A stretch of 50,911 nucleotides of DNA from Catenibacillus sp964565805 (lineage in GTDB: Bacteria > Bacillota > Clostridia > Lachnospirales > Lachnospiraceae). Location: positions 1 through 50,911 of the forward strand of contig CAZMGH010000018.1 of assembly GCA_964565805.1 (NCBI GenBank), given 5' to 3'. Under the pieces are notes generated by a model. It searched no databases. It saw only the letters and a program-made list of their open reading frames with translations, and was not told the origin of the DNA. The translations under genes and the position numbers were made by a program. Positions 50,830 to 50,911 of the stretch are shown here, in pieces (position 1 is the first letter of the stretch; every line of letters begins with the position of its first letter).

Positions 50830-50911
50830 GTGGTCACGATAAAAGCAGCAATCAGGTATTTTTCAAGAGGCGGGAACACAAAGAAGCTTGCTGACGCTAT
50901 ATCAAAAGAAA
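50830..50911 (+). CDS. Flavodoxin-like protein, N-terminal fragment (partial)
   Basis: The frame continues off the right edge. The sequence IKAAIRYFSRGGNTKKLADAI has the flavodoxin FMN-phosphate loop pattern (YxSxxGNTxxxA). AGGAGG ends at 50830, but no ATG follows at normal distance: the only candidates are GTG 50830, which overlaps the site, or the rare codons ACG 50836 / ATA 50839. An in-frame TAG at 50824 excludes an upstream start. It lies beyond a strong terminator, so it may have its own weak promoter or depend on read-through. Confidence 0.6.
   Translation, partial: MVTIKAAIRYFSRGGNTKKLADAISKE

Overview
The window looks like a chromosomal segment from a Gram-positive, low-to-mid GC anaerobe of the Clostridia, most likely a Lachnospiraceae-type gut bacterium. 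Evidence: strong AGGAGG ribosome binding sites and TTGACA-17-TATAAT promoters throughout, a polA-coaE pair, a YycJ/WalJ-type metallohydrolase, a GlgC/GlgD pair, LplABC-type sugar transporters with a YesM/YesN two-component system, and a bacterial V-type ATPase operon. Genus cannot be fixed from sequence alone.

Layout. 1-1.3 kb: the tail of a membrane protein, then a 626-bp deleted IS66-family element with intact 21-bp ends and an 8-bp target duplication, then tRNA-Leu(CAA) and a 23-bp perfect hairpin. 1.3-2.8 kb: a zinc alcohol dehydrogenase carrying an unusual N-terminal DUF3783-like domain. 2.9-6.7 kb: a membrane zinc-finger (anti-sigma-like) protein, polA and coaE. 6.7-9.5 kb: a secreted SH3-SleB cell-wall hydrolase preceded by two WalR-like boxes, then yycJ/walJ behind a duplicated hairpin/pseudoknot leader. 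9.7-13.5 kb: an operon of ACT-domain protein, UPF0210 protein, PepD dipeptidase and a HAD phosphatase.

13.6-28.7 kb: an alpha-glucan island. A LacI regulator faces a maltodextrin ABC importer (binding protein and two permeases), followed on the same strand by pullulanase, GH133 debranching enzyme, glycogen phosphorylase and 4-alpha-glucanotransferase; glgC-glgD converge on this operon from the other strand. Import, debranching, phosphorolysis and ADP-glucose formation are all encoded, but no glycogen synthase (glgA) or branching enzyme (glgB) is present here. 28.9-36.0 kb: a second ABC sugar importer of LplABC/YtcP type, converging with a YesN/YesM-type regulator pair that probably controls it.

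36.2-40.1 kb: a small HMA metal-binding protein, purF, and a classical OmpR/HisKA two-component pair. 40.2-49.1 kb: a V-type ATPase operon (G/H-like, I, K, E, C, F, A, B, D) whose K subunit carries the sodium-ligand pattern of Enterococcus NtpK. 49.1-50.9 kb: a TetR regulator divergent from a zinc-ribbon/His-Gly-tail protein and an acidic DxDGDG-repeat protein, followed by the start of a flavodoxin-like gene. The overlapping divergent promoters share a perfect 16-bp palindrome. This last locus, the pseudoknot-like tandem leader of yycJ and the DnaA-box inverted repeat in the IS66 remnant are the least explained parts of the window.
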